DNA from: an uncultured Eubacteriales bacterium
GTDB lineage: Bacteria > Bacillota > Clostridia > Lachnospirales > Anaerotignaceae
Assembly: GCA_900546215.1 (NCBI GenBank)
Contig: URCD01000057.1
Span: 1 to 14,821, forward strand
Direction of reading: 5' to 3'
Length of the DNA stretch: 14,821 nt
Both the position numbers and the translations under genes were made by a program. The notes under the pieces were generated by a model that saw only the letters and a list, made by a program, of their open reading frames with translations, had not been told where the DNA came from and did not search any database. This document shows positions 13,414-14,821 of the stretch, in pieces. Numbering within the stretch: position 1 is the first letter of the stretch; each line of letters starts with the position of its first letter.

Positions 13414-14821
13414 ATGAAAAAAAATGACATTGTTGAAGCAATGATTACGGATATATCCTTTCCAAATAAAGGCAAGGGAACAGCGGCTGACATGCCAGTA
13501 ACCGTAAAAAACACTATACCCGGCCAAAGTGTCAAGATTAGAATAACCAAAAAGCGTGAAGGATCCCTTGAGGGCGAGCTTCGTGAGATTATCGAGCGTT
13601 CCCCGCTTGAAACGGAGGAAGGCTGTTCTCACAAGGACCTTTGCGGCGGCTGCAATTATCAGCGCTTAAGCTACAAGGACGAAATTGAGCTAAAAAAGAA
13701 TATGGTGCTGAAAATATTGAAAAACGCCGGAATTGAGGATTTTATATTTGAAGGCATTATTCCTGCTCCCGAAAAAAGCTCATATCGAAACAAGTGCGAA
13801 TTCTCCTTCGGAGACAGTGAGAAGGACGGGGACCTTTGCCTTGGCATGCGAAAGCGCGGAAGCTTTTACGAGGTGGTAACCCTCAGGGACTGTAATATAA
13901 TTGACGGTGACTTTCTTAAAATAATAGACGGTACGCTCAAATTTTTCAGCGAGCGGAATATCCCCTTTTATCACAAAAAGAGGCGTGAAGGTCAGCTTAG
14001 ACATCTTGTAGTCAGAAAAGCTGCCTTTACAGGAGAAATTCTTATAAACCTTGTAACTACAAGCGCGTATACCTTTGACCCCAAGGAGTACGCCGAAGCA
14101 ATGCTCTGTTTAGAGCTTGAAGGAAAAACAGCTGGAATACTTCATACCCTGAACGACGTTATGTCCGATGTTGTCCAGAGCGATGAAACTAAAATACTTT
14201 ATGGCAGCGATTATTTTTATGAGACACTTTTAGGTCTTAAATTCAAGATTTCCGCCTTTTCTTTCTTTCAGACAAACTCAAGGGGAGCAGAAAAGCTGTA
14301 CTCCGTCGTGAGGGAGTATGCCGGAGACACCTCAGGCAAAACCGTTTTTGACCTTTACTGCGGGACCGGTACAATCGGCCAGATAATGAGCAGAGGCAGT
14401 AAAAAGGTAATCGGCATAGAAATTGTTGAGGAAGCTGTTGAGGCCGCCAGAGACAATGCACTTCTTAACGGCATTGACAACTGCGAGTTTATTGCAGGGG
14501 ATGTCCTGAAAAAGGTTGAGGAGCTGGAGGATAAACCCGATCTGATAATTGTCGACCCTCCGCGAGACGGAATTAATCCCAAGGCAATTATGAAAATAAT
14601 AGGTTTTGGAGCCAAGGAGATTGTGTATGTGTCCTGCAAGCCAACTTCCCTTGCCAGGGATCTGCAAATTTTTGAGGCTAACGGATATAAGGCAGAAAAA
14701 ATCACGTGCGTTGATATGTTCCCTAGGACTGTGCATGTGGAGACGGTTGTCTTGCTTTCCAAGGGCGAGGTCGACTCGAAAAAGATTCGGGTTGAGTTCT
14801 CTTTGGAAGATATGGATATGT
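13414..14821 (+). CDS. rlmD: 23S rRNA (uracil-C5)-methyltransferase, RlmD/RumA type (cut by right edge)
   Basis: The frame is open for 469 codons to the window end. It transfers methyl from SAM to C5 of a uracil in 23S rRNA (U1939 and/or U747 in relatives). An N-terminal TRAM domain covers about residues 3-60. The 4Fe-4S motif is C71-x5-C77-x2-C80 (CSHKDLCGGC), and a later LRDCN supplies the fourth cysteine. The catalytic domain shows FFQTN, FDLYCGTGTIG (312-320, SAM binding), VDPPRDGI (380-387) and YVSCKPTSLARDL with nucleophile C408. The last visible residues (VETVVLLSKGEVDSKKI, then EFSLEDMDM) enter a C-terminal extension that many clostridial homologues carry, so the stop lies beyond the window. 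ATG 13414 has GGAGG 10 nt upstream. RlmD and RlmCD cannot be told apart here. Confidence 0.93.
   Translation, partial: MKKNDIVEAMITDISFPNKGKGTAADMPVTVKNTIPGQSVKIRITKKREGSLEGELREIIERSPLETEEGCSHKDLCGGCNYQRLSYKDEIELKKNMVLKILKNAGIEDFIFEGIIPAPEKSSYRNKCEFSFGDSEKDGDLCLGMRKRGSFYEVVTLRDCNIIDGDFLKIIDGTLKFFSERNIPFYHKKRREGQLRHLVVRKAAFTGEILINLVTTSAYTFDPKEYAEAMLCLELEGKTAGILHTLNDVMSDVVQSDETKILYGSDYFYETLLGLKFKISAFSFFQTNSRGAEKLYSVVREYAGDTSGKTVFDLYCGTGTIGQIMSRGSKKVIGIEIVEEAVEAARDNALLNGIDNCEFIAGDVLKKVEELEDKPDLIIVDPPRDGINPKAIMKIIGFGAKEIVYVSCKPTSLARDLQIFEANGYKAEKITCVDMFPRTVHVETVVLLSKGEVDSKKIRVEFSLEDMDM

Noticed and set aside
14332..14762. Two long overlapping open frames antisense to the rRNA methyltransferase gene
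   Set aside because: The plus strand encodes all catalytic motifs here; the antisense frames carry no recognisable features.

Overview
The window looks like the chromosome of an anaerobic Firmicute of class Clostridia. The evidence is a single-chain pyruvate:ferredoxin oxidoreductase, strong AGGAGG-type ribosome binding sites, TTGACA/TATAAT promoters spaced by 17 bp, tail-to-tail genes sharing hairpin terminators, and protein sequences of clostridial flavour. I cannot name a genus. No rRNA, tRNA, CRISPR array, transposase or integrase is visible. One tmRNA gene is present.

Layout: (1) 1-1032, minus strand: a small phage-like or mobile-element-like operon. It has a DnaD/replisome-organiser-type protein cut by the left edge, a 69-residue membrane protein and a 69-residue HTH regulator. 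They are read from a strong promoter bracketed by inverted copies of TTGTCTACAA. (2) 1110-1950, plus strand: a GntR/FCD regulator with its own promoter, tail-to-tail with (3) the pyruvate:ferredoxin oxidoreductase gene (2036-5560, minus strand). (4) 5864-10564: a translation-quality-control block. It holds one ABC-F ATPase, the tmRNA gene, smpB, and a second ABC-F ATPase of the Uup type; the two ABC-F genes flank the minus-strand smpB-ssrA pair. (5) 10640-11978, minus strand: a two-gene operon encoding an HTH regulator fused to a complete desulfoferrodoxin-like two-iron-centre module, and an iron-sulfur flavoprotein-like reductase. The promoter carries two 13-bp palindromes 21 bp apart. (6) 12083-13320, minus strand: a stand-alone small siroheme/4Fe-4S reductase-like protein and an S1-domain RNA-binding protein. 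(7) From 13414, plus strand: an RlmD/RumA-type rRNA uracil methyltransferase that runs off the right edge.

How the parts may work together: block 4 gathers ribosome rescue (tmRNA-SmpB) and ABC-F factors that relieve stalled ribosomes; with the S1 protein and the rRNA methyltransferase, much of the window concerns translation. Block 5 is the most unusual. An XRE repressor seems to carry the metal sites of superoxide reductase as a built-in sensor, is probably autoregulated, and sits 10 nt upstream of a flavoprotein of a type linked to O2/peroxide reduction. An oxygen or superoxide response switch is the simplest reading, but it is inference. The PFOR and the siroheme protein are oxygen-sensitive enzymes that fit an anaerobe needing such a defence.
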